DNA of 64,000 bases from Desulfomonile tiedjei (GTDB taxonomy: Bacteria; Desulfobacterota; Desulfomonilia; Desulfomonilales; Desulfomonilaceae), in NCBI GenBank assembly GCA_016218715.1, contig JACRDG010000117.1:1-64000 (forward strand). The letters are read 5' to 3'. Made by a program: the position numbers and the translations under genes. Positions 8,468 to 17,408 of this stretch are shown one piece after another. The notes under the pieces are model-generated. The model made no database searches. It was given only the letters and a program-made list of their open reading frames with translations, and had not been told where the DNA came from. Position 1 is the stretch's first letter. The number at the start of each line of letters is the position of its first letter.

Positions 8468-9781
8468 TTACGAGGGGTCGAGTCTTCCCTGGTTGCGAAG
8501 TCCCGCGTCCATAGCCTTTTTCAGGGGCTTATAGATGAGCAGAATGGCCAATCCTGCGGCCGCTGCAACCGCGGCCATCATGAGAAAGAAGACGTCTTTC
8601 GGCATCTTTTCCCAGTACTGGCCGAGAAACCCCGCTGCATAGTTTCCGAAAAAGGCGGCCGAGAACCAGATCCCCATCATCATGGAAACCATGCGGGCCG
8701 GCGACAGCTTCGTCACCAGGGACAGGCCTACCGGCGAGAGGTACAGCTCGCCGAGGGTTACCAGCAGCGTGAACAATAACAGCCAAACAATGCTCACACG
8801 GTCTCCGGTCGCGTCGAACAACCTCGCCGCGGGAACCATGACGAGAAACCCGGCCGCGAGCAGGAAACAGCCGACGATCATCTTTGAGACTGGCGACGGT
8901 TCCCGCTGCTTGCTCGATTGTCGCGCCCAGAGTGTGGTGATCATGGGGGTGAGGAGGAATACCAGGGCAGGGTTGATGGACTGAACCCACGACGCGGGGA
9001 ATTCCCAGCCGAAGATGTATCGATCGGTGTTGGCATCGGCCCAGAGCGCAATCGTGTTCCCCTGCTGTTCGTAGGCTGCCCAAAAGGCTATGCTGATGAG
9101 CCCGACCGCGATGAGACTCCATACTCTGCTTCTTTCTTCCTGGGCAAAGGCCGGTGGAGCTTGTTCCGGGGCAAGCTTGCGCTCCATCAGGTAGTCCGGG
9201 GCGAGCCAACGCTGCCCCCGAAGATAGATGAGCAACCCGGTCACCATGCCCACGCCGGCCGCGGCGAACCCATAATGCCATCCGTATACTTCGCCCAGCG
9301 TGCCGCAAACCAGCGGGGAAAAGAAGGCCCCGAGGTTAATGCCCACATAGAATATGCTGAAAGCCCGGTCACGCCGCGGATCGCCAGGAGGGTAGAGGCT
9401 GCCGACCTGGGTCGAGATGTTCGGTTTGAAAGCTCCGTTTCCCAGGATCAGGAAGAAAAGGGCAGGGAAGAAGAGCGCTTGGAATGCCATCAGGAAATGA
9501 CCGATCGCCATGAGCACCGCGCCCACAATGACGGTCTTCCGTTGTCCCCAGGCTCGGTCTGCCAGAATACCGCCGAAGAAGGGGGTCAGGTACACAAAGC
9601 CTGTGTACAATCCGTATATCTCGGATGCCTGGTCCTGGCTGAACGCAAGCTGCTTGATCATGTAGTAAACGAGCAACGCCCGCATCCCGTAGTACGAGAA
9701 CCGTTCCCACATCTCGGTGAGAAACAACACGAAGAGTCCTCGTGGGTGGCCGAAAAGGTCTTTCTCAGCCAGCTGCGACAC
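8468..9781 (-). CDS. POT/PTR-family proton-dependent peptide transporter
   Basis: 437 residues with about 12 membrane helices. The first helix carries the POT signature ExxERFxYYG (EMWERFSYYGMRAL), followed by the family block GNGAFKPNIS and the second PTR2 signature around FSIFYVGINLGAFFSP. These proteins import di- and tripeptides, or other small compounds, with protons across the inner membrane. The length is slightly short but all helices seem present. The start is GTG at 9781, supported by GGAGG seven bases upstream. Transcribed leftward toward the ankyrin gene; the region upstream holds an inverted repeat. Substrate specificity cannot be judged from sequence alone. Confidence 0.9.
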   Translation of the reverse strand: MSQLAEKDLFGHPRGLFVLFLTEMWERFSYYGMRALLVYYMIKQLAFSQDQASEIYGLYTGFVYLTPFFGGILADRAWGQRKTVIVGAVLMAIGHFLMAFQALFFPALFFLILGNGAFKPNISTQVGSLYPPGDPRRDRAFSIFYVGINLGAFFSPLVCGTLGEVYGWHYGFAAAGVGMVTGLLIYLRGQRWLAPDYLMERKLAPEQAPPAFAQEERSRVWSLIAVGLISIAFWAAYEQQGNTIALWADANTDRYIFGWEFPASWVQSINPALVFLLTPMITTLWARQSSKQREPSPVSKMIVGCFLLAAGFLVMVPAARLFDATGDRVSIVWLLLFTLLVTLGELYLSPVGLSLVTKLSPARMVSMMMGIWFSAAFFGNYAAGFLGQYWEKMPKDVFFLMMAAVAAAAGLAILLIYKPLKKAMDAGLRNQGRLDPS

Positions 9782-9886
9782 CCGGTCCTCCGTGCACGGT
9801 GCAAGCAGAGTAAGAGTCTTCCTGACGAAGCAGGATACGTGCTATCACAACGGAACCATATTTACTACCGTGGATCATCGCTGCCT

Positions 9887-9958
9887 TGCCGGCTGTATTG
9901 GTGGGACAGGCATCTTGCCTGTCCAGTGAGGAATAACAGTCAAGATGCCTGTCCCACC
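9887..9958. repeat. inverted repeat of the GGTGGGACAGGC intergenic family
   Basis: A perfect 18-bp inverted repeat: GGTGGGACAGGCATCTTG at 9900-9917 and its complement at 9941-9958. The left flank (9887-9922) is nearly identical, in reverse orientation, to 38821-38854 elsewhere in the window. It lies in the roughly 300-base gap between divergently oriented genes, where no other feature is seen. Confidence 0.65.
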
Positions 9959-10094
9959 AGAGCCGCTCAACGCACGACCGCGAACTTACTCCCCTACGCC
10001 CTACATCCTTGCGCACTCAGTCACGATTGACCGAAGGCGTCGGCTGCAGTATGCTCCACGAGGGCCGATTCGCGGCTGAATGGGGAACGACGGA

Positions 10095-10889
10095 ATGAAA
10101 TGTCTCAAATCATCGTCTCAGGATCTGCGAGAGCTTTTTGACCGGAACATATCTGTACGGTACATCGCGGAGTACCTGACCTCATTTGACGGAGAGGCCT
10201 CGGCCTCTCAGATTCATGAGTTCATGGCCGCTCGTGATTACGATGTCGTTGGCGTAAGACGGCAAGGTCAAGTAGTCGGGTACGTAAACAGGAAAGACCT
10301 CACGGACGGGCTGCTCGCCGACCATACGATCGGTTTCTCGGAGTCCGACCTGATCGACGAAGCAGATCCTCTGGTGGAAGTATTCGTGTCGATGCGCCAT
10401 TCGCCGCGCCTTTTTGTCCGCATGCTCGGCCAGGTCGGAGGCATCGTGACCCGCGGCGACTTGCAGAAAGCTCCGGTCAGAATGTGGCTCTTCGGGCTGA
10501 CCACGCTGGTTGAAATGCAGCTCCTGCGCATTATCCGGGACAACTACCCGAACGAGTGCTGGCGCAAATGCCTCTCCGAGAAAAGGCTGAACGCTGCCGA
10601 ACAGGTTCTGGCCGAGCGGAGACAGCGAAATGAAGCCATAGACGTGGTAGACTGTCTGCAATTCTGCGATAAACGCGATATTATCCTCAAAAACACCGAG
10701 TTGAGGAAGGCGATCGGAATTGAATCCGCCAAAGCCGGCGATCGCCTTCTGTCCGATCTGGAGAGGCTGCGCAACAGTCTGGCGCATGCACAGGATATCG
10801 TGGCCGACAACCTGCCCAGGGTCGTGGATTTGGCCGAACAGGCAGAGCTGTTGCTGCTCAGATGCGAACAACTCTGCGCGGAGAAATAG
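10095..10889 (+). CDS. CBS-domain protein with C-terminal helical HEPN-like domain
   Basis: 264 residues from ATG 10095 (GGGGA eight bases upstream); an ATG at 10080 would add five. Numbering from 10080, residues about 25-135 look like a CBS pair (VVGYVNRKDL and GGIVTRGDL are typical CBS ends), a module that often senses adenine nucleotides. The rest is a long helical domain containing RNSLAH (231-236), which fits the RNxxxH motif of HEPN ribonuclease-like domains. Whether it is an active nuclease is unknown. The next gene, a methyltransferase, follows after 85 bases on the same strand. The CBS assignment is fairly secure; the HEPN one is tentative. Confidence 0.65.
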   Translation: MKCLKSSSQDLRELFDRNISVRYIAEYLTSFDGEASASQIHEFMAARDYDVVGVRRQGQVVGYVNRKDLTDGLLADHTIGFSESDLIDEADPLVEVFVSMRHSPRLFVRMLGQVGGIVTRGDLQKAPVRMWLFGLTTLVEMQLLRIIRDNYPNECWRKCLSEKRLNAAEQVLAERRQRNEAIDVVDCLQFCDKRDIILKNTELRKAIGIESAKAGDRLLSDLERLRNSLAHAQDIVADNLPRVVDLAEQAELLLLRCEQLCAEK

Positions 10890-10974
10890 GGATTGTCTCA
10901 CCTGGCATGCGGCCGCGGCCGCAAGGAGGCGATCGTTTGGTTGCTCGTGCCGAATTGAGGCGATAGGAGCATGG

Positions 10975-11778
10975 ATGACTTCGGAATACATTCACGGGTA
11001 TTCAACGAGAGAGGGTGAGCGCCTCGTCGATCAGGCTACCACCTTGACGGAACTGTTGCACTCGGACACCGCGTATCCAGCGGGGAGTCTCGTGCTGGAA
11101 GCAGGCTGCGGTGTGGGCGCGCAGACGATGACGCTTGCCGGCAACAGTCCTGACGCGGCCTTTGTCTCGGTCGAGATCTCCGAGGAATCGCTGGCTCAGG
11201 CCCGGCAACGGGCTCAGAGTCTGGGGCTCGGAAACGTCGCGTTCGGGCAGGCTGACATCTTCAGTCTCCCGTTTGCATCGGGCACCTTCGACCACGTGTT
11301 CGTCTGTTTCGTCCTGGAGCATTTGTCGAATCCGCAAGAGGCGTTGGCTCACCTGGGTCGGGTTTTGAAGCCCGGCGGGTCCATAACCGTCATCGAGGGC
11401 GACCACGGCTCCGCGTACTTCCATCCTCAGAGCGCCCACGCGACCAGGGCCATTCAATGCTTGGTCGACCTGCAGCGGCGAGCGGGAGGCGATTCTTTCA
11501 TTGGACGCCGGTTGTACCCGCTCCTCGTGCAGAGCGGTTTTTGCGACGTGCGAGTGTCACCACGGATGGTCTACGCCGATGCGAGCAGGCCCGAACTCGT
11601 CGACGGGTTCACCAGGAAGACGTTCACCGCAATGGTGGAAGGGGTGGCGCAACAGGCCCTCAGCCAAGGGTTGATGGACGAGGCCTCCTGGGCTGCGGGA
11701 ATTCGCGATTTGTACCGCACGGCAGAACCTGACGGGACGTTCTGCTACACATTCTTCAAAGCCAGGGGGTTCAAATAA
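10975..11778 (+). CDS. class I SAM-dependent methyltransferase
   Basis: 267 residues. The Rossmann-fold SAM site is clear: motif I VLEAGCGVGAQT, an acidic residue at the end of strand 2 (SVEIS), motif II/III ADIFSLPFASGTFDHVF and the post-motif LEHLSNPQEALAHLGRVLKPGG, typical of Methyltransf_11/25 enzymes. The substrate is unknown; a C-terminal 110-residue region probably forms the acceptor site. The start is ATG 10975, with AGGAG five bases upstream, rather than further upstream in the same open frame, because the upstream part overlaps the CBS protein gene in another frame. Confidence 0.85.
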   Translation: MTSEYIHGYSTREGERLVDQATTLTELLHSDTAYPAGSLVLEAGCGVGAQTMTLAGNSPDAAFVSVEISEESLAQARQRAQSLGLGNVAFGQADIFSLPFASGTFDHVFVCFVLEHLSNPQEALAHLGRVLKPGGSITVIEGDHGSAYFHPQSAHATRAIQCLVDLQRRAGGDSFIGRRLYPLLVQSGFCDVRVSPRMVYADASRPELVDGFTRKTFTAMVEGVAQQALSQGLMDEASWAAGIRDLYRTAEPDGTFCYTFFKARGFK

Positions 11779-11867
11779 GCACGTCGAACTGGGGCGGGCA
11801 TGGAACCGGAGCAGGGGCGGGTTCCCTCTGGTGGTACGATTACGCTCTGACACGAGGAATCCTGATG

Positions 11868-11905
11868 CCCTCACCCTCAACTCTCCCTCAGAGAGAGAGG
11901 GAAAT
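11868..11905. repeat. small CTCTCCC-type intergenic palindrome
   Basis: CCCTCACCCTCAA is followed by CTCTCCCTCAGAGAGAGAGG, an imperfect palindrome of a short intergenic type that recurs at about 22524-22546 and 51049-51071. Nothing else is seen in this 240-base gap. Confidence 0.35.
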
Positions 11906-12018
11906 CACCGGCAAGATGCCGGCGCCACGGGGAATCCACTCTCCCAATCGGGGGACAGGATGAGGGCCGGCCAACTTCACCGGCCGCGTACGAAATCGTG
12001 TGAAACAGGAGACTCTCC

Positions 12019-12417
12019 ATGGAAGCTCGTATCAGCTTTGTCACGCTGGGCGTCAAAGATCTCGATCGCGCGACCCGTTTCTACGAAGAGGTCCTTCACC
12101 TCCCTCGCCTGAAGACTCCGCCGGGGATTTCCTTCTTTGAGATGGGCAAGACCTGGCTCGCGCTGTTTCCTCGTCATCTGTTGGCCGCGGATGCGGGAGT
12201 GCCGGCAGAAGGCGTGGGATTTCCCGGTTTCACGCTCGCGCATAACGTGCGCTCCGAAGCTGAGGTTGATCGACTCCTCGCGGAGATTGCCGCGGCTGGC
12301 GGGCAAATCGTCAAGCCGGGCCAACGCGCGGACTGGGGAGGGTACTCCGGCTATTTTGCAGACCCGGACGGCTACCTGTGGGAGGTCGCTTGGAATCCGG
12401 ACTTTCCCCATGTGTAG
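12019..12417 (+). CDS. VOC-superfamily (glyoxalase/bleomycin-resistance-like) protein
   Basis: 132 residues of the vicinal-oxygen-chelate fold: N-terminal FVTLGVKDLDRATRFYEEVL and C-terminal YFADPDGYLWEVAWNP, both classic for the glyoxalase/dioxygenase family. The potential metal ligand Glu in the YLWEV strand is present, while the first strand has Thr rather than His at the usual ligand position, so the metal site may differ from glyoxalase I. It stands alone, with AGGAG seven bases before the ATG. Function within this broad family (isomerase, dioxygenase, drug binding) cannot be assigned. Confidence 0.85.
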   Translation: MEARISFVTLGVKDLDRATRFYEEVLHLPRLKTPPGISFFEMGKTWLALFPRHLLAADAGVPAEGVGFPGFTLAHNVRSEAEVDRLLAEIAAAGGQIVKPGQRADWGGYSGYFADPDGYLWEVAWNPDFPHV

Positions 12418-12798
12418 GGCCCTCAGGGGAAGTGCCGTGGTCGAGGGTTGACCAGAGGTGAGGCGTGAAGTATGCTCGATGAAGACGGCGCATCGGTTCA
12501 TGCCGGAGCATGGGCGCCATTCCCCGCCCTCGGCACAGGAGCGGCCATGATCCCGGGTCATCGGAGCCGCGTTCAGCCAATGGAGGAGAGCGCCAGAGGT
12601 CGGGCGTCCGGCAGGTTGCGGTTTCGTTTCTGCCACGCGATATCACCCTCACGACACTCAACCGGTCACGCCGATTAGTCGTAGCGGTATTCTGCGAGAG
12701 AACCGCAGGTGTCTTATAGGACCCCACGCAGCGTGTCAGTGTCTTGCACCGACCCCTAAGGGCCAGGGCGCTCGCAGCCGGGCGAAACGGAAATAAGA
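12418..12798. other. intergenic region before the restriction-modification-like unit
   Basis: About 380 bases. Short overlapping open frames on both strands look non-coding. No promoter or terminator of convincing quality was found. Confidence 0.35.
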
Positions 12799-15039
12799 GT
12801 GACCCATCAGCTTTCATTTAGTTTCATGCAGCCAAGCCGAAAGGATCGGCCCTCCGCGCGCAACGAGGAACAGCTTCATTCTATAGAAGACAGGTTCGAT
12901 ACTACCTTCGTCGCTGCCCTGGCCAGTAAGGAAAAGCAAATTCAGCAGAGCTACCGGCCGGTGATCGGCATTCACAAATGGTTTGCCCGAAGGCCAGGAA
13001 CAGTCTTCCGTAATCTTCTGTTGGCTGAGTTCAACGGAGAGGAGTCACTCCATAGAGACTACTGGCGCAGTCACCAGTTCGAAGGGGTTATTGCGGACCC
13101 GTTTATGGGCGGAGGCACTCCTATCTTTGAAGCAAACCGACTTGGATTCAGTGTGGTTGGCGCTGACATCAATCCCATGGCATTTTGGATTGTCCGCCAG
13201 TCACTCGCTCCCCTCGACTTGGTTCGCTTTCGGCGTTCCGCGGAAGCGGTCATCCACGATGTGGAACAGGAGTTGCAAGATCTATTCAACACCACCTGTA
13301 CAGAGTGCGGAACAAAGGCCACGGCCAAGTATTTCCTTTGGGTCAAGACGCAGACTTGCCCATCCTGTGGAGGTGAGAACGACCTGTTCCCAGGTTACCT
13401 ACTAGCTGAGGCTGTGCGGCATCCAAGGCATGTGGTCGTCTGTCATCACTGCGGAAGTCTGAACGAGTTCGACCATCAACCCCGCAAGGACCACCCGGAA
13501 CCCTGCTCGAAATGCAACAAAGACGTGTATATTGATGGCCCCGCTAAGAAAAATCGAGTGGCCTGTTCCTCCTGCGGCCAAGTGTTCTCCTACCCGGCAA
13601 AGGAGCCATACGGCCCGCCCAAACACCGCATGTGGGCCATCGAGTACCATTGCGAGCATTGCAAACCCGGCCACAGGGGGCGTTTCTTCAAGACGCCGGA
13701 TGTGGATGATTTGAGACGATACCGGGATGCCGAACAACGATTCAGGGAAGTGGCGCCCCAGCTTCCCATTCCTGAGGATGCGATTCCGGAAGGGGACGAG
13801 ACGAACCGCCTTCACCGCTGGGGTTATCGGCATTTTCGCGACATGTTCAACGACCGTCAGCTTCTGGGTCTCGGACTGTTGCTCCGTCGCATTTCTCAGG
13901 TCGGGGATTCATCAGCAAGACACGCCTTGCTGACAGTGTTCTCCGATTTCCTCAGGTATCAGAACATGCTTGGACGGTACGATACCTACGCACTCAAGTG
14001 TCAGGATATCTTCAGCGTCCACGGATTCCCAGTGGGGCTGGTTCAGTGCGAAAACAACCTGCTGGGTATTCCGAGGGTTGGATCGGGAGCTTTCCGCCAC
14101 TTTCTGGAAAAGTACCGTCGTGCCAAGGAATACTGTCAGCATCCATTTGAAACACGGTACAAGGGAACGCGCAAGCAGATAGTCCCTATCGAAGGCGAAA
14201 GATTGGAGGCTCATTTGGTGAGCCGCTTTCCCCGGGCAGGTCGCCGGGAGGCCTGGATCAATTGTTCATCAGCGGAGACGGTCCCATTACCGGTAAACTC
14301 ACTCGATGGAGTCTTTACCGACCCCCCGTACTTCGATAATGTGCAGTACGCTGAGTTGATGGATTTCTGTTACGTGTGGTTGCGGACAGCGCTCGCCGAT
14401 GAGGTCTCTGCTTTCCAGGCTCCTACAACACGCACACCAGCGGAACTAACAGGCAACGAATCAATGGGGCGCGGTCTCGAGCACTTTACCGCAGGGCTGT
14501 CGAGCGTCTTTCAGCATTACGCTGCCGCTCTGAAGGCAGGAGCGCCTTTCGTCTTCACCTTTCACCACAACGATCCACAGGCCTATGTACCGATTGTGGT
14601 GGCCATTTTGGATGCCGGACTGGACTGCACGGCCACCCTTCCGGCCCCAGCAGAAATGGGGGCCTCATTGCACATTGCCCGAACCAAGTCATCCGTCCTT
14701 GACTCAATCTTCGTCTGTCGCCGCATTACCGTCGGCCCCAGGTCGATGACCCTGAGAGAACACGTCGACAGGGATCTATCCGGACTGGAGTCGGCAGGGC
14801 TTGAACTGAGTAAAGGCGACATACGTTGCATTTTGGCCGGACACGTGGCACGTATTGCCATTAACCGCCTCTGGGCCAAGTGGGACGCGGCCCAGCCTTT
14901 GCCGCAACGAATGGCAACCGCGAATTTGGCTCTGACGGAAGTTAGCGAGCTGGTCGACGTCGAAACCCTACTGCCGGAGCGCACAGATGAAACAGCGGCA
15001 AGGAAGTCAGGTGAGGATGCCAGGTCAGCGGCCATTTGA
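12799..15039 (+). CDS. DUF1156-like DNA methyltransferase with internal zinc-ribbon-like motifs
   Basis: 746 residues. A start region IHKWFARRPG (58-67) resembles the H-WWARRP motif of DUF1156 methylases. SAM motif I is DPFMGGGT (100-107) and catalytic motif IV is TDPPYF (507-512), followed by DNVQYAELMDFCYVWL, so adenine-N6 or cytosine-N4 methylation is expected. Between motifs I and IV lie six CxxC pairs (Cys167/170, 187/190, 215/218, 236/239, 256/259, 285/288), enough for three zinc ribbons. It overlaps the nuclease gene by up to 53 bases. GTG at 12799 has a weak ribosome site and an ATG at codon 10 is possible. It probably protects the host DNA against the partner nuclease. Confidence 0.8.
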   Translation: MTHQLSFSFMQPSRKDRPSARNEEQLHSIEDRFDTTFVAALASKEKQIQQSYRPVIGIHKWFARRPGTVFRNLLLAEFNGEESLHRDYWRSHQFEGVIADPFMGGGTPIFEANRLGFSVVGADINPMAFWIVRQSLAPLDLVRFRRSAEAVIHDVEQELQDLFNTTCTECGTKATAKYFLWVKTQTCPSCGGENDLFPGYLLAEAVRHPRHVVVCHHCGSLNEFDHQPRKDHPEPCSKCNKDVYIDGPAKKNRVACSSCGQVFSYPAKEPYGPPKHRMWAIEYHCEHCKPGHRGRFFKTPDVDDLRRYRDAEQRFREVAPQLPIPEDAIPEGDETNRLHRWGYRHFRDMFNDRQLLGLGLLLRRISQVGDSSARHALLTVFSDFLRYQNMLGRYDTYALKCQDIFSVHGFPVGLVQCENNLLGIPRVGSGAFRHFLEKYRRAKEYCQHPFETRYKGTRKQIVPIEGERLEAHLVSRFPRAGRREAWINCSSAETVPLPVNSLDGVFTDPPYFDNVQYAELMDFCYVWLRTALADEVSAFQAPTTRTPAELTGNESMGRGLEHFTAGLSSVFQHYAAALKAGAPFVFTFHHNDPQAYVPIVVAILDAGLDCTATLPAPAEMGASLHIARTKSSVLDSIFVCRRITVGPRSMTLREHVDRDLSGLESAGLELSKGDIRCILAGHVARIAINRLWAKWDAAQPLPQRMATANLALTEVSELVDVETLLPERTDETAARKSGEDARSAAI

Positions 15040-16111
15040 GCTTACTGAAGAGGAGCTGGAGCGGCGCCTTGACGAAATGGTGGACGTCACCTTCTCCGAT
15101 CTGGCATCTGAATTCTTGCTCATGCCAACGGGCAGCGCATTCATACGGTATACAGACTTCCGCGAGGCTTACGAAGTCCTTAAATCCCACACGAGAGCCT
15201 TTGAGGCTTTCACACCTACTGTGGTAAGAAAGGCCTTGATCGAGAACAGTCGGGTCTTGGGAGTGATTCGCTCAATACTGGGGATGACAGCGCCCGAGTG
15301 GGCGGAACTCGCGCGTACGGAGCTGGACAGCGATATCACGCAGGGCGCCGCCCGAACGCTGGACAGACACTGCCGAGAAGACGTGGAGTATGTGCGCAGC
15401 CTTTCTGAAAGAGACGCAGAGAGGGTGACGCGGGTACGCCAACACGGCGCAGTGCAACCAAGCCGCTCAAAATCTTTGGACAGAATTGACGCTCTGGTGG
15501 AGATTGCCGTTCGGTCAATCACGCAAGGAGCCCCGCGTGAACAAGAGGGAGTTATTCATCGGTTAGCCAAGTTTGATACCGAGCAAGGACTGGCATCGCT
15601 AAGATACGCTGCCATAGAGCACGTGCCCTTTGCAGTCTTGCTTTATGAACGATACCTCGGTCGTCCGTTCGCCGCGCATCGGGATGCTGTTTCCGAACTC
15701 GTGGGCGAGGTGATGGAAAATGCTATCGAGGAGCGACTTCGCAAAGCTGGTGTGTCCTACCGAAAGACCGGCCGAGCCGAGAGGATCCCTGGCTTCGGAC
15801 AGGCCCCTGACTTTTGTGTCCCCGACGAAATAAACCCGGCTGTGATCATTGAGGCTAAGATAACCAGTGACGACGGCACAGCCAGGGATAAGGTCGCGCG
15901 GATCAAGGAACTCGAGACCCAGCGAAACGAGCATGTCGCGGCTGGCCTTGGCCGCTATGAGGTCGTGGCTTGCATAGATGGTCGGGGATTTAGACAACGG
16001 CGGGAGGACATGCGGCAACTCCTTCGGCGTTTGGCTGGCAAGGTGTTCACCACGGCAACTCTGGATCATCTGATATCGCATACGCGCATCCGTGGTTTCA
16101 TCAGTAAGTGA
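14987..16111 (+). CDS. PD-(D/E)xK-superfamily nuclease, probable restriction partner
   Basis: 374 residues from ATG 14987; ATG 15017 is an alternative that would still overlap the methyltransferase gene. Residues about 240-330 carry a PD-(D/E)xK nuclease core: helix VGEVMENAIEERLRK, then PDF (Pro274-Asp275) and IIEAKI with Glu289 and Lys291, then a helix with KELETQRNEHV. The N-terminal 230 residues are helical and not recognised; they may bind DNA. The overlap with the methyltransferase suggests translational coupling and a restriction-modification role. No helicase or ATPase is adjacent, so it most resembles a two-gene type II-like system. Recognition sequence is unknown. Confidence 0.7.
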   Translation: MKQRQGSQVRMPGQRPFELTEEELERRLDEMVDVTFSDLASEFLLMPTGSAFIRYTDFREAYEVLKSHTRAFEAFTPTVVRKALIENSRVLGVIRSILGMTAPEWAELARTELDSDITQGAARTLDRHCREDVEYVRSLSERDAERVTRVRQHGAVQPSRSKSLDRIDALVEIAVRSITQGAPREQEGVIHRLAKFDTEQGLASLRYAAIEHVPFAVLLYERYLGRPFAAHRDAVSELVGEVMENAIEERLRKAGVSYRKTGRAERIPGFGQAPDFCVPDEINPAVIIEAKITSDDGTARDKVARIKELETQRNEHVAAGLGRYEVVACIDGRGFRQRREDMRQLLRRLAGKVFTTATLDHLISHTRIRGFISK

Positions 16112-16251
16112 GCCGTCCGCTTCGGACCTGAATGCCCTGCGGCGTACTTGAATCTTTGCCGAACTAGCAAGAGATGCCTTCGGGTGACATCAGGAAGCCA
16201 GATCGATAGCCGGCATAATTTTGCAACACGTATGACAGCGAGGTAGAGAAC

Positions 16252-17319
16252 ATGGCAAGAGTATTGATCCATCCTGCGAGCTATGAGAACGTGCGGGAGG
16301 CCGTGGACCGGGCCTTCGAACTCTTCCCTCTGGAACTGCAAGGCAAAAAGGTCTTCATAAAACCAAACGTGCTGCGGGCCTCCGAAGCGCAGGAAGCTAT
16401 CGTTACCAACCCTGCAGTCATGCGGGCTGTGGTCGAGAAGGTCGAGTCGATGCGACCCGCGTCCATCGTGGTGGGGGACAATCCAGGCCTTTTCAACTAC
16501 GGAGCGAACGAGCTTTGCTTCCAACAAACCGGCCTATTGGAGGCAGCCAAGGGCTATTACGAGAACATCGGAAACGATTCGCAGAAAGTCGACTTCAATC
16601 CCGATTTCCTGCCCACGGTGAGCCTCTCTCGGATCGTGTTGGACGCGGACATCTTCATCAGCCTGCCGAAATTCAAGACGCACGGTCTTACCGTCATGAC
16701 CGGCGCGATCAAGAACAGTTACGGCATCCTCCCCGGGGCGCAGAAAGCCAAGCTCCACAAAGCCGCGGGGAACCCGGAACGCTTCCACGAGATGGTGGTC
16801 GACGTGTTCCGACTGCGGGTGCCCGACCTGTTCATCATGGACGCGGTGGTCGGTATGGAGGGGAATGGCCCTGCCTCCCCCGACCTGAGGGAAATCGGCC
16901 TTGTCCTGGCATCCAACAATGCAGTCGCCATGGACGCGGTGGTTGCCACGATGATGGGATGCGAGCCCGGTCGGCTCAGGTTCCTCCAGACAGCAAAAGA
17001 AGCGGGCCTGGGGGATTACGACCTCGATACCATCGACATCGTCGGTGAGCTGCGCCGACTCCCTGATTTCAAACTCCCGCCTTTGGGTGGCGAAGCAATT
17101 TTTCATAACCAGGCCGTACAAGAGATCCTCCACGATCGGACCCTCGTGCGGCCACAAGCCGATCCCGACTTGTGCACCGGATGCGGTACCTGTGTGGATC
17201 AGTGTCCGGTATCGGCATTGTCCATGAACGGCCAGCTCCCGCAAGTGGACCCGGACCTCTGTATCACCTGCTTCTGCTGCCAGGAGATCTGCCCGGAAAA
17301 GGCGATGAACCTGCGGTGA
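16252..17319 (+). CDS. DUF362 protein with C-terminal 2x[4Fe-4S] ferredoxin domain
   Basis: 355 residues. The body (1-290) is a DUF362 domain (IKPNVLRAS, VVGDNPG, SLPKFKTHGLTVMTGAIKN), and the C-terminus is a two-cluster ferredoxin with Cys308/311/314/318 and Cys337/340/343/347. DUF362-ferredoxin proteins are common in anaerobes; the biochemical role is not established, and an electron-transfer or cofactor-assembly role is inference. No signal peptide. GAGG eight bases before the ATG supports the start. It stands alone between the restriction unit and an MFS gene whose start lies 89 bases downstream; these two might share a transcript. An extra cysteine (342) interrupts the second cluster motif. 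Confidence 0.85.
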   Translation: MARVLIHPASYENVREAVDRAFELFPLELQGKKVFIKPNVLRASEAQEAIVTNPAVMRAVVEKVESMRPASIVVGDNPGLFNYGANELCFQQTGLLEAAKGYYENIGNDSQKVDFNPDFLPTVSLSRIVLDADIFISLPKFKTHGLTVMTGAIKNSYGILPGAQKAKLHKAAGNPERFHEMVVDVFRLRVPDLFIMDAVVGMEGNGPASPDLREIGLVLASNNAVAMDAVVATMMGCEPGRLRFLQTAKEAGLGDYDLDTIDIVGELRRLPDFKLPPLGGEAIFHNQAVQEILHDRTLVRPQADPDLCTGCGTCVDQCPVSALSMNGQLPQVDPDLCITCFCCQEICPEKAMNLR

Positions 17320-17408
17320 TCCCATAACTTCGCAGCAGCCGCTGCTTCACTACATCGGCCGCGAGGACCGGTCCCACATTGCAGCTGCGACACAGGGGTC
17401 CCTGGGAC

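Noticed and set aside
8918-10030. Plus-strand open frame of 370 codons
   Set aside because: It lies antisense to the POT transporter, and its product is arginine/glutamate/histidine-rich low-complexity sequence, a typical shadow of a GC-rich gene.
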